Below, piece by piece: positions 33,502 through 42,300 of a stretch of 54,549 nt of DNA (position 1 is its first letter; every line of letters begins with the position of its first letter). The position numbers and the translations under genes were made by a program. This stretch comes from an uncultured Oscillospiraceae bacterium (GTDB lineage: Bacteria > Bacillota > Clostridia > Oscillospirales > Ruminococcaceae). Location: contig CAKTCT010000017.1 in NCBI GenBank assembly GCA_934539585.1, forward strand, positions 1 through 54,549, read 5' to 3'. The notes below the pieces were generated by a model, which was not told the DNA's origin, made no database searches, and was given only the letters and a program-made list of their open reading frames with translations.

Positions 33502-34248
33502 ATGCTGGAAATTCAGGACGTCAGGAAGTCCTTCGGCGGTGTGCCGGTGCTCCGGGGGGTCAGCCTTTCGGTGGACCAGGGGGACGTGATCGCCATTATC
33601 GGGCCCAGCGGCTCGGGGAAAACTACCTTGCTGCGGTGCCTCAACTATCTGGAGCGGGCCGACTCCGGGACCATGGTTTTCGACGGCCAGCAGCTGGACA
33701 TGGCCCGGGTTCCCAAGAAGGAGATCGCCCGGCTGCGGAAAAAGACGGCCTTCGTTTTTCAGAGCTACAATCTGTTCGCCAACAAAAACGCCTTGCAGAA
33801 CGTTACGGAAGGGCTCATCGTGGGGCGGAAAATGCCCAGGGCCCAGGCGGAGGAGATCGGCCGGAAGGCCCTGGAAAAGGTGGGGCTTTCCGACCGCTGC
33901 GGGTACTATCCTTCCCAGCTTTCCGGGGGGCAGCAGCAGCGGGTGGCCATCGCCCGGGCCATTGCAGCCAAGCCGGAGATCATCTTCTTCGACGAGCCTA
34001 CCTCGGCCCTGGACCCGGAGCTGACCGGGGAGGTCCTTTCCGTCATGCGGGACCTGGCTGCGGAGGGGATGACCATGCTGGTGGTCACTCACGAAATGGG
34101 CTTCGCCCGGACCGTCTCCAACAAGGTGATTTTCATGGAGGACGGGGTCGTGGTGGAGTCCGGGGCTTCCGGGGAGTTCTTCCTCCACCCCAGGGAGGAG
34201 CGGACCCGGGCCTTCCTCAACAACATTCAAGGCTATACCGCCCGGTAA
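33502..34248 (+). CDS. polar amino acid ABC transporter ATP-binding protein
   Basis: The 248-residue ATPase has Walker A GPSGSGKT (34-41), signature LSGGQ (140-144) and Walker B with catalytic Glu in FFDEPTSALD (DEP at 164-166). This is the GlnQ/HisP type. ATG 33502 is chosen over GTG 33496 because the G-rich ribosome site at 33486-33494 spaces better, and only two bases separate it from the permease stop. It energises the HisM-type permease. Confidence 0.94.
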   Translation: MLEIQDVRKSFGGVPVLRGVSLSVDQGDVIAIIGPSGSGKTTLLRCLNYLERADSGTMVFDGQQLDMARVPKKEIARLRKKTAFVFQSYNLFANKNALQNVTEGLIVGRKMPRAQAEEIGRKALEKVGLSDRCGYYPSQLSGGQQQRVAIARAIAAKPEIIFFDEPTSALDPELTGEVLSVMRDLAAEGMTMLVVTHEMGFARTVSNKVIFMEDGVVVESGASGEFFLHPREERTRAFLNNIQGYTAR

Positions 34249-34274
34249 ATCGGGCATGCAAAGGAGATACGATT

Positions 34275-35081
34275 ATGAAACACAAAGGACTTTTGGCGTG
34301 GATTCTGGCGGCGGGGATGGCTCTGACCAGTCTGACCGGCTGCGGCTCCAAGGGGAGCGCGGAGGGCGATCATCTGGCCCGGATCCAGAGCAAGGGGAGC
34401 ATCACCGTGGCCATGGAGGGCACCTGGGCTCCCTGGACCTATCACGATGAAAACGACCAGCTGGTGGGCTACGACGTGGAGGTCTCCCGGAAGATCGCCG
34501 AGAAGCTGGGGGTCACGGTGAATTTCGTGGAAGGCGAGTGGGACGGGCTCCTGGCGGGCCTGGACGACGGGCGCTACGACCTGATGGTCAACGGCGTGGG
34601 CATCACGCCGGATCGGCAGGAGAAGTACGACTTTTCCACGCCTTACGCCTACAATCGGACGGCGATCATCGTCCGGGGCGACTATGACGAAATCCACGCT
34701 CCGGAGGACCTGAAGGGCAAGCAGACGGCCAACACCATTTCCAGCACCTACGCCGCCCAGGCCGAGGCTTACGGGGCTGCCGTAACCGGCGTGGACGATC
34801 TGAACCAGACCATCGAGCTGCTTCTGGCCGGGCGGATCGACGCCACACTCAACGCCGAGGGGGTCTTTGACGATTACATGAAGGTCCACCCCGACGCCAA
34901 CATCAAAATCGCCGCGTACACCGCAGAGGTGGAGCAGGTCGCCATCCCGGTCCGGAAGGGCGAGGATTCGGCGTCGCTGCTGACAGCGGTCAATGACGCG
35001 CTGGCGCAGATGGATGCCGACGGAACTCTGGCGGAGCTGTCGGAGAAGTACTTCGGCAAGGACATCTCCAAGCTGGAATAA
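34275..35081 (+). CDS. polar amino acid-binding lipoprotein (SBP family 3)
   Basis: The 268-residue binding protein has a lipoprotein signal with LTGC at residues 20-23 and the family 3 core: a WAPWTYHDEN entry, GYDVEVSRKIAEKLG, and the YDLMVNGVGITPDRQEKYDFSTPY segment that forms the amino acid pocket. It is close in style to cystine/glutamine binders (TcyA/FliY), but the ligand is not certain. AAGGAG lies about eight bases before ATG 34275. It is the last gene of the operon before a strong terminator. Confidence 0.93.
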   Translation: MKHKGLLAWILAAGMALTSLTGCGSKGSAEGDHLARIQSKGSITVAMEGTWAPWTYHDENDQLVGYDVEVSRKIAEKLGVTVNFVEGEWDGLLAGLDDGRYDLMVNGVGITPDRQEKYDFSTPYAYNRTAIIVRGDYDEIHAPEDLKGKQTANTISSTYAAQAEAYGAAVTGVDDLNQTIELLLAGRIDATLNAEGVFDDYMKVHPDANIKIAAYTAEVEQVAIPVRKGEDSASLLTAVNDALAQMDADGTLAELSEKYFGKDISKLE

Positions 35082-35082
35082 T

Positions 35083-35124
35083 AAAACGCAGCCGCGTCCT
35101 TTTTTCGGGCGCGGCTGCGTTTTT
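35083..35124. terminator. strong terminator between convergent genes
   Basis: A 14-bp stem (35083-35096 with about 35110-35123) is flanked by A and T runs on both sides, so it can serve both the amino acid ABC operon and the convergent zinc-ribbon gene, whose stop codon lies within it. Confidence 0.85.
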
Positions 35125-35536
35125 AGGTTTTGCGGACGAATTTGGTCCCGCAGATGGGGCAGGAAATTTCGATTTTGCCCTTTCCTTTGGGGAGACGGAG
35201 GGTCTTTTGGCAGTGGGGGCAGGTGAAGTAGCGGTGGGTCTTCCGGTCCTGGAAGCGGCGCTTTTTCCCGGCGAACCACCCCTTTATCCTGTACCAGAGG
35301 GCCTTGATCTTGTTCCAAAAAACCAGGAATTTCTGGTTTTCCTTGGCCCGGGCGGAGGTGTTCCGGGAGAACATCCGAAAGACGGCCCAGATCAGCAGCA
35401 GCGTTCCCAGGAGGGAGACGGGGAGCCAGCGGGTGAAGGAGGCGGTCAGGGTGCAGGCCATGGAGAGGATGAGCACGGCGACGTTCATCTGGTCCACGCC
35501 GTAGCGGCCCAGCATAAATTTTTGGAGCCAGTTCAA
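35123..35536 (-). CDS. membrane protein with C-terminal zinc ribbon
   Basis: The 137-residue protein starts MNWLQKFMLGRYG (from a TTG start), has two hydrophobic helices in the first half, a basic linker and a C-terminal CPHC...CPIC zinc ribbon. The TTG at 35536 is favoured because AAAGGGG lies about nine bases upstream and the extended -10 promoter lies at 35567-35575. I believe proteins of this layout are frequent in Oscillospiraceae, with unknown role. It shares its promoter-proximal 15 bases with the small membrane protein at 28763-29155. Confidence 0.7.
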   Translation of the reverse strand: MNWLQKFMLGRYGVDQMNVAVLILSMACTLTASFTRWLPVSLLGTLLLIWAVFRMFSRNTSARAKENQKFLVFWNKIKALWYRIKGWFAGKKRRFQDRKTHRYFTCPHCQKTLRLPKGKGKIEISCPICGTKFVRKT

Positions 35537-35566
35537 GGAAATATCCCCTTTCCGAAATCTGAATCC

Positions 35567-35585
35567 AGTATACCACGGATTTGGG
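35567..35585 (-). promoter_or_regulatory. extended -10 promoter with shared 15-mer
   Basis: On the minus strand CCCAAATCCGTGGTA leads into TATACT (35572-35567) with TGG just before it. No good -35 is seen. Confidence 0.55.
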
Positions 35586-35661
35586 CGGAGAGGGTGAATT
35601 TTTCGTGAAGGAAATTCAAATCTTTCGCGCCCTGCCGCGGAGCGGCAGAGATCAACAAGTG

Positions 35662-36380
35662 CCACGTCAGGCCGCCCGCATTATTGCTCCGCAATAAAGC
35701 TCTGGCCTTTTCCTTCGGAAACCGGAAAACGCCTGGCAGTGTACGCCGATTGGCACCACATCAGGCCGCCGCCTGCCCCCAAAGCCCATCGTGAGGAACG
35801 AAACGTTCGAAAGTGGCAGCTGGATGCCTACTGTCCCCTCACCAATTGCGGCGGCCGTGTCTACCGCGAGGTAGTGTTGGGGCTCTCCAAAGCCCCAGGC
35901 GCGACTTCAGGGGGTCTCGGGGGGCGGGAGCCACCCGAGCGTCCTTTTCTCCCCATTTTTTTCCCACGCGGGAAAAGAATGGGTGCTATGAACCACCTAT
36001 CGATAATCCAAAGCGAACGTAGCCGCATAGGCCGGTAGTGCTGCCGATTTCAAATCGAATTTGGCAGGTCCTACTAGCCTATGCGGCTACTTACGTTGTA
36101 CAGATTTGTTTTGTCCTACATAGCGCACTTACTCTTTTCCCCGGAGGAAAAGAGTAAGCAGAAAAGTCCGTTTAGGGGCTGCGCCCCTAAAAACCCCAAT
36201 GGCGGCAGGCGCTGGATAACCATATCCGCACACGACACTTCCCGCCGCCGCTATCGGTGCTCAGACAGTAGGCAACCGTGCAGCACTTTTGTCCGCTTCG
36301 ATTCCTGTATGAGACTTCGGAGATACGCGTCGGCTTGGCGTAGGTACAGGGGGGCTTTGTGGGCAGGCGGCCTGACGTGG
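35662..36380. repeat. palindrome-rich non-coding element, copy C (MITE-like)
   Basis: Eighteen-base inverted ends (35662-35679 and 36363-36380) match in 17 of 18 positions, and a related direct copy lies near 35756-35776. Inside are a compound hairpin at 36019-36090 (outer 14-bp stem plus inner CTGCC/GGCAG and GATTT/AAATC stems), a perfect 13-bp stem at 36128-36158 and a TTAGGGGC/GCCCCTAA hairpin at 36172-36190 that also occurs in copy D. No open frame here is convincing. The whole gap between 35573 and 36415 holds no gene I can support. Confidence 0.6.
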
Positions 36381-36415
36381 TACCGGGGAGACGGACAGTC
36401 TTGGCCTGGGGGTCA

Positions 36416-37009
36416 TTACTTTTCGCGGTTGCAGAAAACGGCGGTGCGCTCTTTGCCGCTGAGGGTGCAGGTGTATAGGACCAGGTCGTAGCCGCTGTTC
36501 TGTACGGCCTCCACCTCCGTGGGCAGGAGGGTGCGGGCCTCCGCGACGGCGTAGGCGTTTACGGTGCCGTCCATTTCGGTGAAAAGAACGGGGTCCCCGG
36601 CGGTCAGATTGCTCAGCTTGCCGAAATGGTTGGTGTAATTGTGGCCTGCAATGACGAAATCGTCGGTTTCCGGGGCCCCGAACTGACGGCAGGGAGCCGT
36701 TTTCAGCCGGGAATCGTCCCACTCCGCCAGGACCGGCAGCCTGATCTCCAGGGTCGGGAACTCGATGATCCCGGCGCACTCATAGCCGTTGACCTCCGCT
36801 ACCAGCAGCTCCGGAGCGGAGACGTCCTCCTGGGACGGAGGGGTCTCCGGGGCGGATTCCAAAACGGCCTCCACGCCTGCCAGCAGAGTCTCGGCCTCCT
36901 GCCCGGCGCGGGCGTCGTCGTTTCGGTTGTAGAAAAGCAGGAGCAGCGCGGAAACGATCAGCGCTGCTCCCAGGACGATGAAAATCACGCCCGTTGCTTT
37001 TTTAGACAC
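36416..37009 (-). CDS. sortase
   Basis: The 197-residue membrane transpeptidase has an N-terminal membrane helix (about 7-27), then a sortase beta-barrel with catalytic His123 in AGHNYTNHFG, Cys181 in LYTCTLSG and Arg188. It joins proteins carrying a C-terminal sorting signal to the wall or to each other. The class is unclear to me; class B and D/E-like are possible. It overlaps the upstream Cna-B wall protein gene by eight bases, which marks that protein with its atypical LIQTG signal as the natural substrate. It is the last gene of the long surface-fibre operon. Confidence 0.88.
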   Translation of the reverse strand: MSKKATGVIFIVLGAALIVSALLLLFYNRNDDARAGQEAETLLAGVEAVLESAPETPPSQEDVSAPELLVAEVNGYECAGIIEFPTLEIRLPVLAEWDDSRLKTAPCRQFGAPETDDFVIAGHNYTNHFGKLSNLTAGDPVLFTEMDGTVNAYAVAEARTLLPTEVEAVQNSGYDLVLYTCTLSGKERTAVFCNREK

Positions 37010-38744
37010 GGCGGTTCTTCTTTTTCCTGAAGATCATGATCCCGCCGAGAGAGATCATGACCAGGCCCAGGCCGCCCAGAACCGCGATGGGCCAGTTGAG
37101 CTGGCCGGTCTGGATCAGGGTGGCGGTGTTGGTGACGGTGACGACGCCGTCCTTCACCTGGTAGGAGGGGGTGTAGCCTTTGGGAATGTTGATCTCGGTG
37201 ATCTGCCAGTTGCCGCTGGCCGCCAGGTCCGTCCAGGTGCAGCTCCAATTGTTGGAGGCGTCCAGGCGGACGGTCTCCACGGCTTTTTCGCCGTCGTAGA
37301 GGACCACGGTGGCGGAGGCGGGCCGGGATTTGACCTTGTCGTTGCTCCAGACCTTCCGGACAGTCAGGGTGACGGGGGCGCCCTGGCGGATGTTGGTGAT
37401 GGTGACGTTGGAGCCGTCCACGTCATAGCGGACGGCGTAGCCTTCCGGCAGGTCGGTTTCCACGATGGCCCAGCTGTGGGAGTCGTCCAGCTGATCCCAG
37501 GTGTAGGACCAGTTGTTGGCTTCACTCAGGGTCTCGGCGGCGTAGGTCTTGCCGTCCTGAAGCAGTTCCACGGTGACGCTGTTCGGGCGGTTGGAGCCGT
37601 TGTCCTTCCAGACCTTATGGACCGTCAGGCCGGAGACGCCGGGAACGGCGGTGCCGTAGGTGTTGGTGATGGTGGTGTGGGTGCCGTTGACGGCGTAAGC
37701 CGGGCGGTATCCCTTGGGGACGTTGACCTCCTGGACGCTCCAGCTGGAGTCCTTGCTGAGGCCGGCCCAGGCGTACTGCCACTGGTTTTCCTTGCTGAGG
37801 GTCACGGTGTCGTAGGGCTCGCCGTTTTTGCAGAGCTGGACGGTGACGCTGCGGGGCTGGGTGTGGCCGTTGTTGACCCAGACCTTCTCCACGCTGACCT
37901 CGGTTTGTTCGCCGGGCTGGGAGACGGGGGTGTTGGTGATCACCGTGGTGTTGCCCACGGTGCGGTAGGAGGCGGTGTACCCGGCGGGAACGTCCGCTTC
38001 CTCTACGGTCCACTCATAGCCCTCCCGGAGGTATTCAAAGGTGCAGGCCCAGCCATTGGCGGCGTTGAGGACCCGGGTCCGGACAGGCCGCCCGCCCCGG
38101 AGAAGGTTGACGGTGACGCTGTCGTTCAGGTGGTTCTGGTTGCCGTCGGCCCAGACCTTCCGGACGGAAATCTGGCTTTCGTTGTAGGTCTCGGCGTGGA
38201 AAATCCAGTCCACCTCGCCGACCCGGTTCATGTACTCGTTGCCCAGGTCAGCGGGGACGGTGAGTTCCACGGTTAGGGTCGTTTTCTCGCCGGTGCGGAA
38301 GGAGCCCAGGTAGACGTTATTTTTCAGGCCGTCCAGCTGGTCGGGGGAGGCTTCATAAATCAGCTCCCCGCCGTTCCAGACCTTCATGGAGAGCTTGGAG
38401 AGAAACTCGGACATGGTGGCCACGGTTTCGGTCTCCGCGGCCTTTTCGCTGAGGGGATTGGTCTCCTCGTTGTGGGTCACGGCCCGCATGTAGAGGTTTG
38501 CCACGTCGCAGTCCCGGGCGGAGTTGGTGAAGGTGATGGTCTGGCGGACGGTGTCGCCGGGGAGGACGTTTTTGAAGTTATCAAAGAGGTCCGTGGCGGT
38601 GTACTTGCTGCCGGGCTGGAACTCGAAGCCCTTTTCCCCGAGGAAATTGATGGAGGCATCGGCGGCCAGGACGGTGGAGGGAATCCCCAGGAGGGTGATA
38701 ACGGCCAGCACCAGGGACAAGGCGAATTTCGCTGCTTTTTTCAT
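37002..38744 (-). CDS. wall-anchored Cna-B repeat protein with LIQTG sorting signal
   Basis: The 580-residue surface protein has a signal peptide (to about residue 27), an N-terminal beta-rich domain that resembles the SipW-dependent proteins nearby, and four Cna-B domains (about 193-272, 284-362, 373-452, 460-540). Each begins xKVW and ends TNT/TNI. The paired Lys (196, 287, 377, 464), Asn (271, 361, 451, 539) and Glu residues fit internal isopeptide bonds. The C-terminus has LIQTG (543-547), a membrane helix and a KKKNRR tail, so it is a sortase substrate with Ile where Pro is usual. It could be a pilin-like stalk or an anchor for the fibre. Confidence 0.9.
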   Translation of the reverse strand: MKKAAKFALSLVLAVITLLGIPSTVLAADASINFLGEKGFEFQPGSKYTATDLFDNFKNVLPGDTVRQTITFTNSARDCDVANLYMRAVTHNEETNPLSEKAAETETVATMSEFLSKLSMKVWNGGELIYEASPDQLDGLKNNVYLGSFRTGEKTTLTVELTVPADLGNEYMNRVGEVDWIFHAETYNESQISVRKVWADGNQNHLNDSVTVNLLRGGRPVRTRVLNAANGWACTFEYLREGYEWTVEEADVPAGYTASYRTVGNTTVITNTPVSQPGEQTEVSVEKVWVNNGHTQPRSVTVQLCKNGEPYDTVTLSKENQWQYAWAGLSKDSSWSVQEVNVPKGYRPAYAVNGTHTTITNTYGTAVPGVSGLTVHKVWKDNGSNRPNSVTVELLQDGKTYAAETLSEANNWSYTWDQLDDSHSWAIVETDLPEGYAVRYDVDGSNVTITNIRQGAPVTLTVRKVWSNDKVKSRPASATVVLYDGEKAVETVRLDASNNWSCTWTDLAASGNWQITEINIPKGYTPSYQVKDGVVTVTNTATLIQTGQLNWPIAVLGGLGLVMISLGGIMIFRKKKNRRV

Positions 38745-38757
38745 GTTACCGCCCCCC

Positions 38758-39294
38758 TTAATTGCCCGAGGGCGAGACGCCCCAGGCTTCTGTCACTGCC
38801 GATGCCGGTTCGCTCTGGATGGCGGTGGCGATGATTTTTACGGAAAGGGTGTAGACCGGGTCCTCCGGGCAGGTGACGGTGCAGTTGAGCAGGCTGCCAT
38901 CGGTGGAGGCGTTGGGGGCCACGGGGGTCAGGTAGTAGAAATAGTCGCCGGTCTTGGTCCACGCGCCGTTGGGGTTTTCGGTCAGGGTGTAGGAGTAGCC
39001 CTCCGGGACCGAAGCGGCGACGTTGCCGTTTTCATCCAGCCAGTTGACCACGTAGGTCGCCCGGATGTAGACGTCGATGTCGCTGGTGTTCTGGATTTTG
39101 ACGTCCTTTTTCGTGGTGCCGTCAAAGGATTCCGTCACCTGGCAGGAAACGTGGGCGTAGGTGAAACTGTTGGTCACGGCGTCGGGCTTGTCGATCAGAA
39201 AGGCGACGGTGGTGCCAATGACAGCGCCCAGTGCCAGCGCGATGAGAACCGCCAGGAGCACTGCGCGGTTCAGGCGCTTTTTGGATTGATTCAT
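38758..39294 (-). CDS. TasA/camelysin-like secreted protein 5 (SipW-dependent type)
   Basis: The 178-residue protein has a basic start, a long hydrophobic segment and a GTTVAFL junction followed by VTNSFTYA, the pattern of SipW-cleaved TasA/CalY proteins. It keeps the C-terminal ATAIQ...AW motif shared by its paralogues. It lies 13 bases upstream of the Cna-B gene and 17 bases after the large adhesin gene. Its position between the two large proteins suggests a linker or tip-adaptor role, which is inferred. Confidence 0.8.
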   Translation of the reverse strand: MNQSKKRLNRAVLLAVLIALALGAVIGTTVAFLIDKPDAVTNSFTYAHVSCQVTESFDGTTKKDVKIQNTSDIDVYIRATYVVNWLDENGNVAASVPEGYSYTLTENPNGAWTKTGDYFYYLTPVAPNASTDGSLLNCTVTCPEDPVYTLSVKIIATAIQSEPASAVTEAWGVSPSGN

Positions 39295-39311
39295 AAATGC
39301 CGTCTCCTTTC

Positions 39312-42300
39312 TCAGTGCTTAAAGAGGTTGTCGAGGAACGTGTCGCCGCTGAGCCACTTGCTCGTCTGGCGGGTATTCCGGATGGTTACTTTGTTTTCCG
39401 TGGTGGGGTCCAGGGTGATGACGGTGCCGTAGGGGCCAAGATACCGCCAGCTCCAGCTGCCGACCTCGGTGACGGTGTAGGTGCCTACCTTCAGGCCGGA
39501 GATGGTGACGGAACCCTTCCCGACGATGGCCACCCGGGTGGAGTAGCCGTTGGGGCCGGTGACGTCAAAGAGGAAGGTCTGGTTCTCGTCGATTTCGTTC
39601 CAGCCTTGCTTGGTGATGGTCAGGTCGGTGACGTCGTACTCGAACTTGGCGTAATAGGTAGCTGCATAATGCCCACTATTTGGCCGTTTCTGCGGAGTCA
39701 ACTTGTTGGTCGTCGGATCCACGGAATTCGGAATGACATCATCTACACGGAATATACAGTCTTCGGTCGTGTACCAGCCGACGAACTTGAAGCCGGGCGC
39801 AGCCGTAGGCGTAGACCCTTTCGCTTCGCCGGTGATGACCTTGAGGGATTCCTTGTAGTTGTCCAGAGTGCCGCACCCTGTCGGACCCACTACCTTGTAC
39901 TCGATATCCACGGTCTGCTCGGTGTAGTAGAAAATCCGGACGTTCTTGTTGGCCAGGTTGGCGGGGGCCTCAATGGCGATCTGGATGGTCTGGCTTTTTG
40001 CGCTGACCAGGGTGTAGCCGGGGATTTCCGGGGCGGTCTGGGTCACGCGGGCCTGGTAGCGGGCGAAGTCGCCAATGGGCGGTTTCAGCTCCTTATTGGT
40101 GCCCTGCTCCAGAAAACGGAACTCGTAGGGGTACAGGATGCGGTCGTAATAGAGGTTCAGCTCCAACCCCTTGGCGGTAACGATGCCGGTGGAGATGCTG
40201 CTCTCTCCGTTATAGGCGAAGCCGGGAATGCTCAGAGGGTCTTCCTTCCGGGTAGAGCCGATCTCAGCGTCTAAATCGGTGTGGGCCACGTACTGGGTGT
40301 AGTTTTCCCCCTCAATATTCTGAATCCAGTGGACGATGTGGACAGGAGCGTGAACGTCGTCCTTGGTGTACCAGAAAATCAGGATATTTTTCGTTTCGTC
40401 GGCGCTGAGGATCAGGGATTTCTGGTAGGCATCGGGGCGGTAGCCGGTAATGCGCATGTATTCTTCGGTGACGACGGCGTTGCTGGTCGTGGCGTGCTTA
40501 TCCGGAATGGGCTGGCCGTTTACGACGACCGGTTCGCCGGTGGCTTTGTCCAGATAGCGGACGGTGTAATCAACTTCGGGCAGTTTGACGTAGTAGAAGG
40601 TGAATTCATTTGTTCCTTCGTCGTCCATCTTCAGGACCAGGGAGTGGCTGGAGGTCTTGGGGAAGTAGCCTTCCTGATAGCCTGCATTCAGCTGGGTCCC
40701 GGTTTTGGCGTCAAAGGTTTTTGAGGACCCGGCCAGGCCGGAGCCGGTGGTGTCCGGGGCGATGGTGGTGCCGTCTTCCAGCTGGTAATGGATGGTGTAC
40801 GGTTTCAGCACGTTGGAGCTCCACAGGGCGTAGAGGTCCAGGTCGCGGTTGATGGGCATGGAGAAGTCGAAGGCCTTCTCCTGGCCGTTGTCCAGGTAGA
40901 ACCAGCCGACGAATTTGTAACCGCCCTCCCGTTCGGGAGCTTCCGGCGCGTCAATGACGGAGCCGTGGGGGACCTTTGCCCAGGTATTCAGGAGCTCATC
41001 ATCGGCCATGGCGGAGGTCAGGAAGGTGCGGACGGTGTGGGTGTTGGGGACCCAGTGGGCGAAGATCATCGTGTCGCCGGCGGGCATGGTGGTCGCGTCC
41101 GTGACCTTGTTGTGGAAGAACTGGTCGGTGTACCAGCCTTCGAAGGTGTAGGCGCCTTCCTCCAGGCCGGCGGGGTAGTCCGGTACGAAGGTGTGGTTGT
41201 TGATCTTGTCTTGGTAGGGGACGGTTTCTTCCTTATCGAGTTTGTCAGTGTAGTTGTAGAAACGGAGGGTGTAGTTGTTGCGGGTGTAGCAAAGGTAGTT
41301 CTCTTTATTAATGGTAGATGTTTTTCCGTTTTTATCAAAACTGCTAAATTTTGGATCAGACCACCACTGAGTAAATCCATTGATGTCATGAAATTCTTCC
41401 GCATAGGTCAAATATCCGTTTCTTGTATATTTGACTTCTTTATATAGATCAAAGTTTTTACCGTTCTTTGGATAAGTCCCGCTTTGACCAGGTAGAGTTT
41501 CCACATAATAATAAATTGTGGCAGCTGAAACGATGTCATTTACAGTGAAAGTGATATTTTCACTTGGCATAGTGTTTATGCTTGCGAGATAGGTTCCGGA
41601 TTTGAAAGTTTGGCAATTCTTAGGAACACTCCAAAGAATAGTACTTTCCCCTTGTTTAATTGGAAAGCTGGAGTGAATATCCGTTCCCCATTTGGCCTCG
41701 ATGGTTTTTACAGTGCTGTTTCTATCTTTAAACGTCAGCGTAAACACCGTGCGGTCGTAGTAGACGTTGAGGATGGTGGTGCCATCGGCGGCGACGGTTA
41801 CTGTGTCGGAGCTTTTGAATTTCCAGAGGTTTTTGTCCAGACCGGCGTTGCCGAGATAGCAGTCGGAATTGTGGGTGTGCTCGACTTTTCCGCAGCCCAG
41901 GCAGGCGTCGGTGTGGGTATGAACACCTTCGGTTTTGCCGCATGTCGGGGTGGCAATGTCCCCATCGGAAAGGCTGCCGGAGTATCTATACCAAGTACCG
42001 TTAATATAAATATATTTACGAGCTCCAGAATAAATCTGACCATTTACTGCGTCGGATGGTGCAAACCAAGGGGAACCAGCACGCCCAACTCCAGTATAAC
42101 ACTCCACATTATGGGTATGACTCGACTGACCGCACGTATAGCAGCTATCGGTATGGGTGTGCTTATCAAGGGCGCAAATTAAAGTTCTGGTTTCTGAATA
42201 GGTGAGTTCTTTGCCGGGTTTCACATAGACTTCGGAAGAATCCAGATAGCTATACTTGCTCCCATCGGTGTCGTCAGCGTCCTGGCCCCAGAAAACGATG

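Noticed and set aside
33636..34274. Extension of the amino acid-binding lipoprotein into the ATPase gene
   Set aside because: The lipoprotein signal starts at 34275 with its own ribosome site; the extension is an out-of-frame shadow.
35739..36038. 99-codon frame in the repeat-rich gap
   Set aside because: It runs through palindromic repeats and has no recognisable protein features.
36978..38276. 432-codon plus-strand frame opposite the Cna-B gene
   Set aside because: Repeats in the Cna-B gene create an apparent repetitive protein on the other strand; no ribosome site or known domain.
41855..42180. HTHTxxCY repeats considered as a CRISPR-like or DNA-level array
   Set aside because: The repetition is at protein level with variable DNA and irregular spacing; no CRISPR array or cas gene is present in the window.
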